A stretch of 64,000 bases of DNA from DLAJ01 sp964655525. Lineage in GTDB: Bacteria; Bacillota; Clostridia; Lachnospirales; Lachnospiraceae. This document shows, piece by piece, positions 17,244 to 24,819 of the stretch (its first letter is position 1; every line of letters begins with the position of its first letter). Location: NCBI GenBank assembly GCA_964655525.1, contig CAZZNE010000002.1, positions 1-64,000 of the forward strand. Reading direction: 5' to 3'. Below the pieces are notes generated by a model, which was not told the DNA's origin, did no database searches, and saw nothing but the letters and a program-made list of their open reading frames with translations. The translations under genes were made by a program, and so were the position numbers.

Positions 17244-18050
17244 ATGAAAGGAATACGAAAAGGAATTGGATTTTTTGCATTATATTTTGTGCTGACTATG
17301 TTTTTTCAATTGATCCTATCAATCGTTTTTATGGCGTTTGGCGCAGCTAATGGTATTAGAGATGAGAATTCCTTGGTGAATTTTGCAAATAGCAATTTAT
17401 TGGGAATGACGATACTCTCAGGTGTTTTAACCATTATTGTCTTATTCTTAATTTTTAGGTTCCGCAAAGCTGACATAAAGAAAGAATGGAAATTACATTG
17501 TTTTAAGATAAAGGACATCGTATTGCCAATCATTGTGGCATTTTCATATTCTTTTTTTTATGCTCTGATTACTTATGATATCGCGATAGAGAACTCTGTG
17601 ATGATACAAAATTCCGTTGCGTATTATTCAAGTGTTTGCCGTGGATTAGGGTTCGTATTTATGATAATAAATCTATTGATTGTTGCGCCGATATCTGAGG
17701 AAATCGCACTGAGGGGAATTGTTTATACAAGAGTTGAGAAAACAGCGAATGCCGCTGTAGCAATTATAATAAGCTCTTTGTTGTTTGGGCTAATGCACAT
17801 TGCAGCAGGTGGAATCGTTTTAATTATTGGTGCAATATTGATGGGAGTAGTATTTGGATTGATATTTTATAAAACAAATTCTCTTTTTATATGTTTTATT
17901 TCCCATTCTGTTGCTAATCTTCCGGACTTTATACTCTTTAATCATCCGTTTCTTTCAAATGAAATGATGATTTTACTAAAGATTGTATTTGGATTGATTT
18001 TTGTAACAGGAATGATTCTTATGCTAAAGAAAAACGAAAAGTTTAATTAA
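17244..18050 (+). CDS. CPBP family intramembrane glutamic protease
   Basis: A 268-residue polytopic membrane protein with about seven hydrophobic segments, related to Rce1/Abi-type proteases. Three family motifs are intact: EEIALRG (EExxxR), FGLMH (FxxxH) and HSVAN (HxxxN). Substrate unknown; members often process peptides or give immunity to bacteriocins. GAGGT lies 8 nt before the ATG at 17244; a TTG immediately upstream is less likely. By eye the gene is clearly richer in A and T than its neighbours, which may reflect recent acquisition or membrane codon use. Confidence 0.85.
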   Translation: MKGIRKGIGFFALYFVLTMFFQLILSIVFMAFGAANGIRDENSLVNFANSNLLGMTILSGVLTIIVLFLIFRFRKADIKKEWKLHCFKIKDIVLPIIVAFSYSFFYALITYDIAIENSVMIQNSVAYYSSVCRGLGFVFMIINLLIVAPISEEIALRGIVYTRVEKTANAAVAIIISSLLFGLMHIAAGGIVLIIGAILMGVVFGLIFYKTNSLFICFISHSVANLPDFILFNHPFLSNEMMILLKIVFGLIFVTGMILMLKKNEKFN

Positions 18051-18138
18051 CGTATTAGTATTTTTATTTGCTGTAAAATCAAAAATAGGAAATAAAGAGT
18101 ATCTGTTAAGCTTTTCGCTGCAAGAGAGGAATCCTTTT

Positions 18139-18192
18139 CTCACAAAATTTTCACAAAAACTTCACCGGATATTCATGTTCCGAGTTTAGACT
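18139..18192 (+). promoter_or_regulatory. Pho-box-like triple repeat with -10
   Basis: CTCACA (18139-18144), TTCACA (18150-18155) and TTCACC (18161-18166) are hexamers separated by exactly 5 bp, so they repeat every 11 bp. This is the arrangement of Bacillus PhoP boxes (TT[ACT]ACA-N5). TAGACT (18187-18192) lies 20 bp after the last hexamer where a -10 is expected, and no good -35 is present, as in activated promoters. The only gene before the next terminator is the 45-residue ORF. Confidence 0.5.
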
Positions 18193-18238
18193 GAACAGGA
18201 ATCAGATTTGCGGGCTATTGGAAACACGGAGGATTTAT

Positions 18239-18376
18239 ATGGAATATCGACATGAGTGGAAGCACGGGATCGATCGTCCCTCATCCGGTATTACGGTGGA
18301 AACCTTCGTTTTGCTCGGCATTTCTGTGCTGGTACTGTCAGGCGGTCTGATGATCGCAATCAAAGTCAAACATTAG
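18239..18376 (+). CDS. 45-residue single-pass membrane protein
   Basis: A short ORF starting MEYRHEWKHGIDRPSSG with one hydrophobic helix (about residues 21-41, VETFVLLGISVLVLSGG and on) and a basic end IKVKH. GGAGG is 6 nt before the ATG, and a strong terminator follows 14 nt after the stop, so it is a complete transcription unit. I know no family for it. The Pho-box-like repeat upstream suggests expression under phosphate stress or a related OmpR-family signal. The charged N-terminus with a single helix would suit a small regulatory membrane protein, but this is inference. Confidence 0.6.
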   Translation: MEYRHEWKHGIDRPSSGITVETFVLLGISVLVLSGGLMIAIKVKH

Positions 18377-18390
18377 GCAAATAGAAAGGG

Positions 18391-18434
18391 AACCCCCGTT
18401 ACAGAGTAAGCAATCTCTGTGACGGGGTTTTTTT
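18391..18434 (+). terminator. Strong intrinsic terminator
   Basis: A long stem (AACCCCC..ACAGAG / CTCTGT..GGGGTT, one or two mismatches) is followed by TTTTTTT. It closes the 45-residue ORF and isolates it from the LytTR gene. Confidence 0.85.
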
Positions 18435-18573
18435 GCTGCTGTGGTTTCGGTGTCGACCGTTTATCTTTGCAAAACGACCGTTTATCGTTACAATGGATAC
18501 AGCGCGGATTTTTTATGCTAATTTTGTAGGTGCAGTATCGCAAGCGGAACTTGTGATATGCGGAGGGATCAAA

Positions 18574-19017
18574 ATGAAAATATCTTTTTGGATTCACGAG
18601 AAATACGAAGAACCGGAGATTGTCATTTGCGGAGCGAAAAAAACAAGAGAGCTTGCGGAGTTAAAGGAAGTCATCGCCGAGGCTGTGAATGAAAAAATCA
18701 CGGTTTATGAAGACGGGGATGCTGTGCAGATCATGCGAAATGAGGTAATTCGCTTTTATGCGAGCAGACAGCGCGTGTACGCACAGACAGAGGATGCAAC
18801 CTATCTTGTGCGGGCAAGGCTGTATGAGCTGGAGGAAACGCTAAAGAAGCAGTTTGTCCGAATTTCCAACTCGGAAATCGTGAACGCGAAAAAAATACGG
18901 CGAATGGATACGAGTATTTCCGGAACGATTCATATGTATCTGCAGGGCGATATTGAGACGTATGTGTCCAGACGTTATGTGAGCCGGATCAGGGACAGCC
19001 TGATGCGGAAATCATAA
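18574..19017 (+). CDS. LytTR-domain DNA-binding regulator
   Basis: A 147-residue regulator with an N-terminal helical part and a C-terminal LytTR DNA-binding domain. Recognisable elements are VIRFYASRQRVYAQT, then TYLVRARLYELEE and FVRISNSEIVNAKKI, which follow the LytTR beta/helix pattern. It has no receiver domain, so it is not a classical response regulator. GGAGGG precedes the ATG at 18574; the longer frame from 18433 begins inside the terminator. Together with DUF3021 it forms a LytTR regulatory system, in which the membrane protein inhibits the regulator. Confidence 0.85.
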   Translation: MKISFWIHEKYEEPEIVICGAKKTRELAELKEVIAEAVNEKITVYEDGDAVQIMRNEVIRFYASRQRVYAQTEDATYLVRARLYELEETLKKQFVRISNSEIVNAKKIRRMDTSISGTIHMYLQGDIETYVSRRYVSRIRDSLMRKS

Positions 19018-19087
19018 AGCGGAAATGTAAAAATGAGGAAACGTAGCGAACAGATAGGCAATCATAAAAAAAGGAGATGGCAGTCTG

Positions 19088-19576
19088 ATGTGGAAAAAAT
19101 GTTTATGGCGCGGGGCGGTCAGTTTTACAACTTGTGTGACGGTCAATGTGTTGATTCTAATGGCGAAAACAATGAGTATGGTCAGGATAACAGGGGATAA
19201 GCAGGCGCTTCCGGATCTTGTTCCGGAATATGCTGCGCATTTTGAGAATCCGTTTATGGCGCTCATGGTGCAGACGCTGCTCTGCGGGCTGATCGGATTT
19301 GTGTTCGGCGCCTGCTCTGTTATCATGGACATTGCAAAATGGAGCATGGTTCGTCAGGCGGTCGTGCATTTTGTACTGACGGCGTGCGTATGGGTGCCGG
19401 TCAGTATCTTCTGCTGGGGACTTGGCAGATATTGGATCTCATTTATCTGTGTGTTTTTAGGGATGCTTTTTACCTATACGGTGACATGGACCTGTCAGAT
19501 TCTTGTTTGTAGAAAAGAAGTCGCGCGTATCAATGAGCAGCTTATGGCGCGGGAGGCGGCGGAAGGAGGAAATTAA
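19088..19576 (+). CDS. DUF3021 family membrane protein
   Basis: A 162-residue protein with four hydrophobic segments (about 12-28, 60-82, 91-110, 115-137) and a basic/acidic cytoplasmic tail, matching the DUF3021 layout. DUF3021 genes sit beside LytTR regulators in Bacillota and are thought to act as membrane-bound antagonists. GGAG is upstream. The ABC ATPase starts three bases after its stop, so the whole set is probably one operon. Confidence 0.8.
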   Translation: MWKKCLWRGAVSFTTCVTVNVLILMAKTMSMVRITGDKQALPDLVPEYAAHFENPFMALMVQTLLCGLIGFVFGACSVIMDIAKWSMVRQAVVHFVLTACVWVPVSIFCWGLGRYWISFICVFLGMLFTYTVTWTCQILVCRKEVARINEQLMAREAAEGGN

Positions 19577-19579
19577 GCT

Positions 19580-20314
19580 ATGGAATATGCAGTGGAGATT
19601 AAAGATCTGGTGAAAGATTTCGGAACGAAGCGGGCAGTCGATCATATTTCTTTCTCCATCGAAAAGGGAGAGCTGTTTGCGCTGCTCGGTGTAAACGGCG
19701 CGGGTAAGACGACGACAATCCGCATGCTGACGGGTTTGAGCAGACCGACAGGAGGGGACGCTTATGTGATGGGAAGCAGCATTACGGGGGCGCTTTCAGA
19801 GGTCAAGAAAAACAGCAACCTGTCCCCGCAGGAAACAGCGGTTGCGCCCAATCTGACGGTACGGGAAAATCTGCAGCTCATGGCGCGCATCTACGGAGCG
19901 TCCAAGGCGGATGCTTCGACCCGGTCAGACGCATTGATCGATCAGTGCGGTATGGCAGAGATTGCGGGAAAAAAAGCAAAGCTTTTGTCCGGTGGCTGGC
20001 AGCGGCGTTTGAGTATTGCGATGGCGCTGATCACGCAGCCCCAAATTCTTTATCTGGACGAGCCGACGCTTGGCTTGGATGTGCTTGCAAGGCGGGAGCT
20101 TTGGAAAGTGATCGAAAGCTTAAAGGGCAGCGTGACGATCGTACTTACCACACATTATATGGAGGAAGTCGAGGCGCTTTCCGATCATGTCGCGGTCATG
20201 ATGACCGGTGCGGTCAAAGCCTATGGCACTGTGGAGGAATTGAAGGCGGAGACGGGAAAGGACACGTTGGAGGAAGCTTTCATTGAAATTGCCGGACAGG
20301 AAAACATGGGATGA
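19580..20314 (+). CDS. ABC transporter ATP-binding protein
   Basis: A 244-residue drug-exporter type ATPase. Walker A is GVNGAGKTT, signature LSGGWQRRLSIAMAL, Walker B ILYLDEPTLGLD and the H-loop TTHYMEEVEAL. The Q-loop shows SPQETAVAPNLTV. The signature contains a Trp where Gln/Met is more usual. It follows DUF3021 with 3 bp between and precedes the permease at 20416. The LytTR/DUF3021 pair probably controls this transporter. Substrate unknown. Confidence 0.9.
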   Translation: MEYAVEIKDLVKDFGTKRAVDHISFSIEKGELFALLGVNGAGKTTTIRMLTGLSRPTGGDAYVMGSSITGALSEVKKNSNLSPQETAVAPNLTVRENLQLMARIYGASKADASTRSDALIDQCGMAEIAGKKAKLLSGGWQRRLSIAMALITQPQILYLDEPTLGLDVLARRELWKVIESLKGSVTIVLTTHYMEEVEALSDHVAVMMTGAVKAYGTVEELKAETGKDTLEEAFIEIAGQENMG

Positions 20315-20415
20315 GGGTGGTCTGCAAAATGAGATAAGGTGCAGAGAACTTGTTTTTGTGACGGGAAAGAACGCAAAATAGAAACTTGTGCTTTAGGTGA
20401 AGAGGAGGACATGAA

Positions 20416-21177
20416 ATGAAGGCGGTTGTTTTTGCGGGAAGAAATGCGAAAGAATTATTGCGGGATCCGATCAGTTATATTTTTTGTCTGGGATTTCCAC
20501 TGGTAATGCTTGCCATTATGACGGTTTTGAATGAAAATATTCCGGCTGAGGCGAATATGGTGATTTTTCGGATCGATTATTTATCAAGCGGGATTGCCGT
20601 GTTCGGACTGACCTTTGTGATGCTGTTTACCTGCTTACAGATCGCGAAGGACAGGAGCAGTGCGTTTTTGCTGCGCCTGTATGCGTCGCCGATGACGGCG
20701 GCGGAGTTTATCATCGGTTATATTTTACCGATCCTGGTGATCGCTGTTTTGCAAAGCGTGATCACGTATGCGGTCTCGGTGATCATCGGTATGGTAACAG
20801 GGTATTCGTTTGTGATCGGCAGAATGCTCTTGGCGTTGATCGTGCTGCTTCCGGCAGATTTTCTTTTTATCGGCTTCGGACTGCTGTTCGGAACGGTTTT
20901 CAGCGAAAAGGCGGCGCCGGGGTTATGCTCTGTGATCATATCCGTATCGGCGATACTGGGCGGTATCTGGATGGATGTAGGGAGTTTAAGCGGCGGCTTT
21001 CAGCACATCTGTGAGGCGCTTCCGTTTTATCATATGGTGGAAGCGGCAAGGGGAGCCGTGCGCGGCGAGATGAGCGGGCTTGCTTCTCATATGCTGATCG
21101 TTTTGGCGTATACGGTCGTTGTGTTTATCGTGTCCGTGTTGTTGTTTGCGAAAAAGAGACAGCAGGATCTCAGGTAA
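20416..21177 (+). CDS. ABC transporter permease (ABC-2 type)
   Basis: A 253-residue membrane protein with six hydrophobic segments in ABC-2 layout: one at about 22-42, a second at 60-80, four more from 100 to 248. The central region has the FxFGLLFGTVFSEKAAPGL-type stretch and a HMVEAARGAVRGE loop common in DrrB/YhgE-like permeases. GAGGAGG precedes the ATG. A 101-bp gap separates it from its ATPase; nothing clear is in that gap. Probably exports a drug, lipid or peptide. Confidence 0.83.
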   Translation: MKAVVFAGRNAKELLRDPISYIFCLGFPLVMLAIMTVLNENIPAEANMVIFRIDYLSSGIAVFGLTFVMLFTCLQIAKDRSSAFLLRLYASPMTAAEFIIGYILPILVIAVLQSVITYAVSVIIGMVTGYSFVIGRMLLALIVLLPADFLFIGFGLLFGTVFSEKAAPGLCSVIISVSAILGGIWMDVGSLSGGFQHICEALPFYHMVEAARGAVRGEMSGLASHMLIVLAYTVVVFIVSVLLFAKKRQQDLR

Positions 21178-21240
21178 ACGATTGGATCCTGCACATAGAA
21201 AATGAATCATAAGAGTGAGCTGTAATATGCCGGTATTTCA

Positions 21241-22197
21241 TTAAAACAATCCAAGCACTTTCAGCAGATACAGCCATCCCGTGAGCGTAAAAGCCGAGAG
21301 CAGCGTTGTCATCATAACGACTCCTGAGGAGAGTGTTCCGTCGTGCCCCATGTTTTTTGCCATGATAAAGCAGCTCACCGTTGTCGGCGATCCGAGCATG
21401 ATGAGGATGGAAATGAGGCTGTCATCGCGGTAGCCCAGATGGACGGCAACAGGCAGAAAGAGTGCGCAAAACAATACGAGCTTAAAAAACGAAGCGGCGA
21501 TCGTCGGCTTTAACATGGAGACTGCCTGTTTGAAATGAAAGCTTGCGCCCATTGCCATCAGACCGAGCGGTGTGGCGAGATTCGCGACATAGCGGACGGT
21601 CTTTGAGAGAATCACGGGTTGCGGGATGCGGCATGCTGACCAGACAAGTCCCACAAGAATGCCGAGGATGATCGGATTTGTTACAATACCATGAACAGTC
21701 TGTTTGATGAGCTGTATGCGTCCGTTTTTCGATTCAGAGGGACGATCCGTGCGCGTACATTCCAAAAGAAGGACCGCCATCATATTGTAGAGCGGCACGG
21801 AGCCGATGATCATCATGGGCGCCATACCGGCGCTGCCATAAATATTCTGAATAAAGCTGATGCCAAGAAGTGCGGCACTGGAACGAAAGGAAGCCTGCGT
21901 AAATTCACCGCGGGCTTCTTTATTTTTTAATAAAAGAGAGCAGGCGGCGCTGAACAGGACACAGATGACCGTCACGATAAAGCAGAACAGGACAAAACGG
22001 CCGTTCCACACTTCACCGAAATTTTGTGTGGAAAGCTCCTGAAACAGGAGCACGGGCAGGGCGACCTTAAAAACAAAGGCGTTCATGACGCTGACGAAAT
22101 TTTCCTTGAACATGCCGATGGACCGGAAAAAAAGACCGAGCAGCATCAGCAGAAAAACAGGTATGGTTGCATTCAGGCAAAAAATAAGATTATCCAT
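21241..22197 (-). CDS. AEC family transporter (auxin efflux carrier type)
   Basis: A 318-residue membrane protein with about ten hydrophobic helices, of the AEC/MleP-like secondary transporter family that moves small organic acids such as malate. It starts MDNLIFCLNATIPVFLLMLLG; GGAG lies about 10 nt upstream on the minus strand. An earlier in-frame ATG at 22221 has no ribosome site. It converges with the ABC permease (63 bp apart; no clear terminator) and is divergent from the MATE gene. Substrate unknown. Confidence 0.87.
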   Translation of the reverse strand: MDNLIFCLNATIPVFLLMLLGLFFRSIGMFKENFVSVMNAFVFKVALPVLLFQELSTQNFGEVWNGRFVLFCFIVTVICVLFSAACSLLLKNKEARGEFTQASFRSSAALLGISFIQNIYGSAGMAPMMIIGSVPLYNMMAVLLLECTRTDRPSESKNGRIQLIKQTVHGIVTNPIILGILVGLVWSACRIPQPVILSKTVRYVANLATPLGLMAMGASFHFKQAVSMLKPTIAASFFKLVLFCALFLPVAVHLGYRDDSLISILIMLGSPTTVSCFIMAKNMGHDGTLSSGVVMMTTLLSAFTLTGWLYLLKVLGLF

Positions 22198-22331
22198 TGT
22201 AAGTCGTCTCCTTTGTTCCATAGCGAGTGTAGCACGTTAAGCGGGAATGTCAAGGGGCGGAACGGTTCTTTTTGTTGTGCGCCGCTCTATTTTTATGTTA
22301 TGATAGCTAGGATGGTTTTTGAGGAGCGGTT

Positions 22332-23687
22332 ATGGAAAAAAATCTGACATCGGGCAGCATACTTAAAAATATTGCATATTTTTCTCTGCCGTATCTGTTA
22401 TCTTATTTTTTGCAGACACTTTACGGATTGGCGGATCTATACATTGTCGGACAGTTTAACGGGGTAGACAGTATCACTGCGGTATCCGTCGGCAGTCAGG
22501 CAATGCATATGTTGACGGTGATGATCGTAGGACTTGCCATGGGTTCGACTGTAACGATCGGAAAGGCGGTCGGGGCAAAGGACGCCCGGCAGGCGTCATA
22601 CGCAATCGGTAATACCGTTACATTGTTTATGGGATTGTCTGCGGTGATCACGGTGCTGCTGTTGATTCTTGTGAAGCCGATTGTGGCGGTGCTGTCCACG
22701 CCTGCGGAGGCAGTGGCAGATACGACGTCCTACCTGACGATTTGTTTTGTCGGAATTCCGTTTATAACGGCGTATAATATCATCAGTTCTATATTTCGGG
22801 GACTGGGCGACTCCAAAAGTCCCATGTATTTTATCGCGGTTGCCTGTGCGGTGAATATCGGGCTGGATTATCTGTTTATCGGTGTTTTCGGGCTGGGTGC
22901 GGCGGGTGCGGCTCTTGGAACGACACTTGCCCAGACGATCAGTGTAGCGACGGCGCTTGTGGTGATCCGAAGAAGGAAAACGGGATTGGCCATCCGAAAA
23001 GAGCATCTGAAGACGCGGAAGGATATGATGAACCGAATAGTAAAGATCGGGATTCCGGTCGCGCTGCAGGATGGATTTATCCAGATCGCATTTATGGTGA
23101 TCACGGTCATCGCGAACCGCAGAGGGTTAAATGACGCGGCGGCGGTGGGAATCGTGGAAAAAATCATCGGGATCGTATTCTTAGTGCCGTCCACCATGCT
23201 TTCGACGGTATCGGCGCTTTCCGCACAGAATATAGGGGCGGGGAAGCATGACAGAGCGGCGCGGACACTGAAAGCCGCGACCTGTATCGTGGTCATTTAC
23301 GGAGTGGTGGTGTCGGCGGCGATGCAATTACTATGCGAACCGGTAGTCGGTCTGTTTGCAGAGGATGAGGAAGTTATTTTGCTGGGTGGCCAGTATCTTC
23401 GCGGTTATATTTGGGACTGTATCTTTGCGGGGGTGCATTTTAGTTTCAGCGGATATTTCTGCGCGTACGGATGGTCGTCAATTTCTTTTTTGCATAATGC
23501 GCTGTCCATTGTCTGCGTGCGCATTCCGGGAGCGTATTTCGCATCAAAATATTTTGCGGACACCTTATTTCCGATGGGGCTTGCAGCTCCGGCAGGGTCG
23601 CTTTTATCCGTGATCATCTGTGTAGCGGCGTTTGCGGTCATGATAAGACACCGCCGGAAAGCGGGTAATAAAACGGTGAAAGGATGA
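22332..23687 (+). CDS. MATE family efflux transporter
   Basis: A 451-residue Na+- or H+-driven multidrug/toxin exporter with 12 hydrophobic helices in two halves. Half one has LPYLLSYFLQTLYGLADLYIVGQ and VGSQAMHMLTVMIVGLAMGSTV; half two begins RIVKIGIPVALQDGF. GAGGAG lies before the ATG, and a weak promoter (TTGTGC-18-TATGAT, 22275-22304) precedes it. Its stop overlaps the ATG of a decayed second MATE gene (23684-23882). Substrate unknown. Confidence 0.93.
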   Translation: MEKNLTSGSILKNIAYFSLPYLLSYFLQTLYGLADLYIVGQFNGVDSITAVSVGSQAMHMLTVMIVGLAMGSTVTIGKAVGAKDARQASYAIGNTVTLFMGLSAVITVLLLILVKPIVAVLSTPAEAVADTTSYLTICFVGIPFITAYNIISSIFRGLGDSKSPMYFIAVACAVNIGLDYLFIGVFGLGAAGAALGTTLAQTISVATALVVIRRRKTGLAIRKEHLKTRKDMMNRIVKIGIPVALQDGFIQIAFMVITVIANRRGLNDAAAVGIVEKIIGIVFLVPSTMLSTVSALSAQNIGAGKHDRAARTLKAATCIVVIYGVVVSAAMQLLCEPVVGLFAEDEEVILLGGQYLRGYIWDCIFAGVHFSFSGYFCAYGWSSISFLHNALSIVCVRIPGAYFASKYFADTLFPMGLAAPAGSLLSVIICVAAFAVMIRHRRKAGNKTVKG

Positions 23688-23882
23688 TCGAAAAAGAAGA
23701 CATCCGCTGTAATCCGGAGATTAAGAGATTTATACGCGTGGGAACACCGATCGCGTTTCAGGAGATTTCTTACCATGATCGACTTGGCGGCGCCATGCGC
23801 AACGATATTCGGGATTGCGATCAACCTGATTTGTTTTGGTAAATTGAGCAGGGAAATGAAACGATCGGTGAAATTTTATTAG
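23684..23882 (+). pseudogene. Remnant of a second MATE gene with internal deletion and frameshift
   Basis: An ATG overlapping the upstream MATE stop opens a frame reading NPEIKRFIRVGTPIAFQEI, which aligns with the start of a MATE second half (the intact gene has MNRIVKIGIPVALQDGF). After about 23770 the similarity moves to another frame (23775-23882): DLAAPCATIFGIAINLICFGK, which matches the last helix of MATE proteins (intact gene GLAAPAGSLLSVIICV). The roughly 150 residues that should lie between are missing. I read it as a deleted tandem copy. It is unlikely to make a working protein. Confidence 0.7.
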
Positions 23883-23913
23883 ACAAATAATTACTGTACT
23901 CTGTCAAATGATA

Positions 23914-23985
23914 TGTTATAATAACCATAATTGAGAAGAATGAGGTTATTCATTTGGCGGACAGCGGCAGATGGGCAGGAGGGGA
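23914..23985 (+). promoter_or_regulatory. Extended -10 promoter and 5' leader hairpin of the hemerythrin gene (copy 2)
   Basis: TGTTATAAT (23914-23922) is an extended -10. GAGAAGAATGAG (23933-23944) begins exactly 10 nt later, then GTTA and TTCATTTGGCG, which form AATGAG/TTCATT with one G-U pair. GACAGCGGC follows. Position and sequence match copy 1 at 15771-15810. The leader is short and runs into AGGAGGGG (23977-23984). Confidence 0.55.
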
Positions 23986-23989
23986 TGGA

Positions 23990-24802
23990 ATGTATTATTT
24001 TACGGATGACTGTTTAATCGGGGTAGAGATGATAGATGATGAGCATAGGGAACTTTTCCGAATGCTTCAAGAAATCAGGGAGTTACTTGAGAATGATATG
24101 CTGGCGGATAAGTATGAGCGCATCCGGGGAATGCTGGAGATGCTGAAGCGGTATGCGGAGGTACATTTTCAGCATGAAGAGGAATATATGGAAAAAATCC
24201 GCCATCCGGAGCTGGAATTGCAAAGAAAACAGCACGCAGCTTTTCGTGAGAAGATATACGCGGCGGATGTTGCAATGCCGTCCGAGAGCAGTGCGCAGCA
24301 GGTATTTTTAGACGATTTACTAAAATATCTTGTAACTTGGCTTTACCGGCATATCATCGGCTCAGACCTGATGATCGGTAAGATGAAACCGACGGATGAG
24401 GCGGAGGGAATCACGACATTTTCGGATAAATATCTGACTGGTATTGCGCTGATCGACAATGAGCACAGGGAGCTCTTCAGAATTATCGGAGAAGTGCATC
24501 GTGTGATCATGGATGAATTTATCCCTGATAAATATGATGAGATTGTTTTTCTGCTGGGAGAAATGAAGCGATATACCATATTCCATTTTTCAGATGAGGA
24601 AAAATATATGGAAAGCATTCAATATGAGGGGCTGGCGGCTCAGAAAAGAGCGCATGACGCGTTTATCGCGAGACTGGAAGGCATGGATTTGGAGCATGTG
24701 GATGAACACCAGCAGGAAACACTCGAAGAACTGATGGATTTTCTGACAGAGTGGCTGATAAATCATATTCTTAACAGTGATAAAAAGATAGGGAAGGAAT
24801 GA
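23990..24802 (+). CDS. Double-domain bacteriohemerythrin
   Basis: A 270-residue soluble protein with two tandem hemerythrin-like domains, each about 125 residues, binding a non-haem di-iron centre and O2. All ligand motifs are present twice: domain 1 has DDEHRELF, HFQHEEEYM, QHAAF and HIIGSD; domain 2 has DNEHRELF, HFSDEEKYM, AHDAF and HILNSD. The start at 23990 has AGGAGGGG 5 nt upstream; a TTG at 23954 extends the frame into the leader. The chemoreceptor starts 17 nt after its stop, suggesting joint use in oxygen sensing or protection. Confidence 0.9.
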   Translation: MYYFTDDCLIGVEMIDDEHRELFRMLQEIRELLENDMLADKYERIRGMLEMLKRYAEVHFQHEEEYMEKIRHPELELQRKQHAAFREKIYAADVAMPSESSAQQVFLDDLLKYLVTWLYRHIIGSDLMIGKMKPTDEAEGITTFSDKYLTGIALIDNEHRELFRIIGEVHRVIMDEFIPDKYDEIVFLLGEMKRYTIFHFSDEEKYMESIQYEGLAAQKRAHDAFIARLEGMDLEHVDEHQQETLEELMDFLTEWLINHILNSDKKIGKE

Positions 24803-24819
24803 GGGGAGGTAAATGCAAA

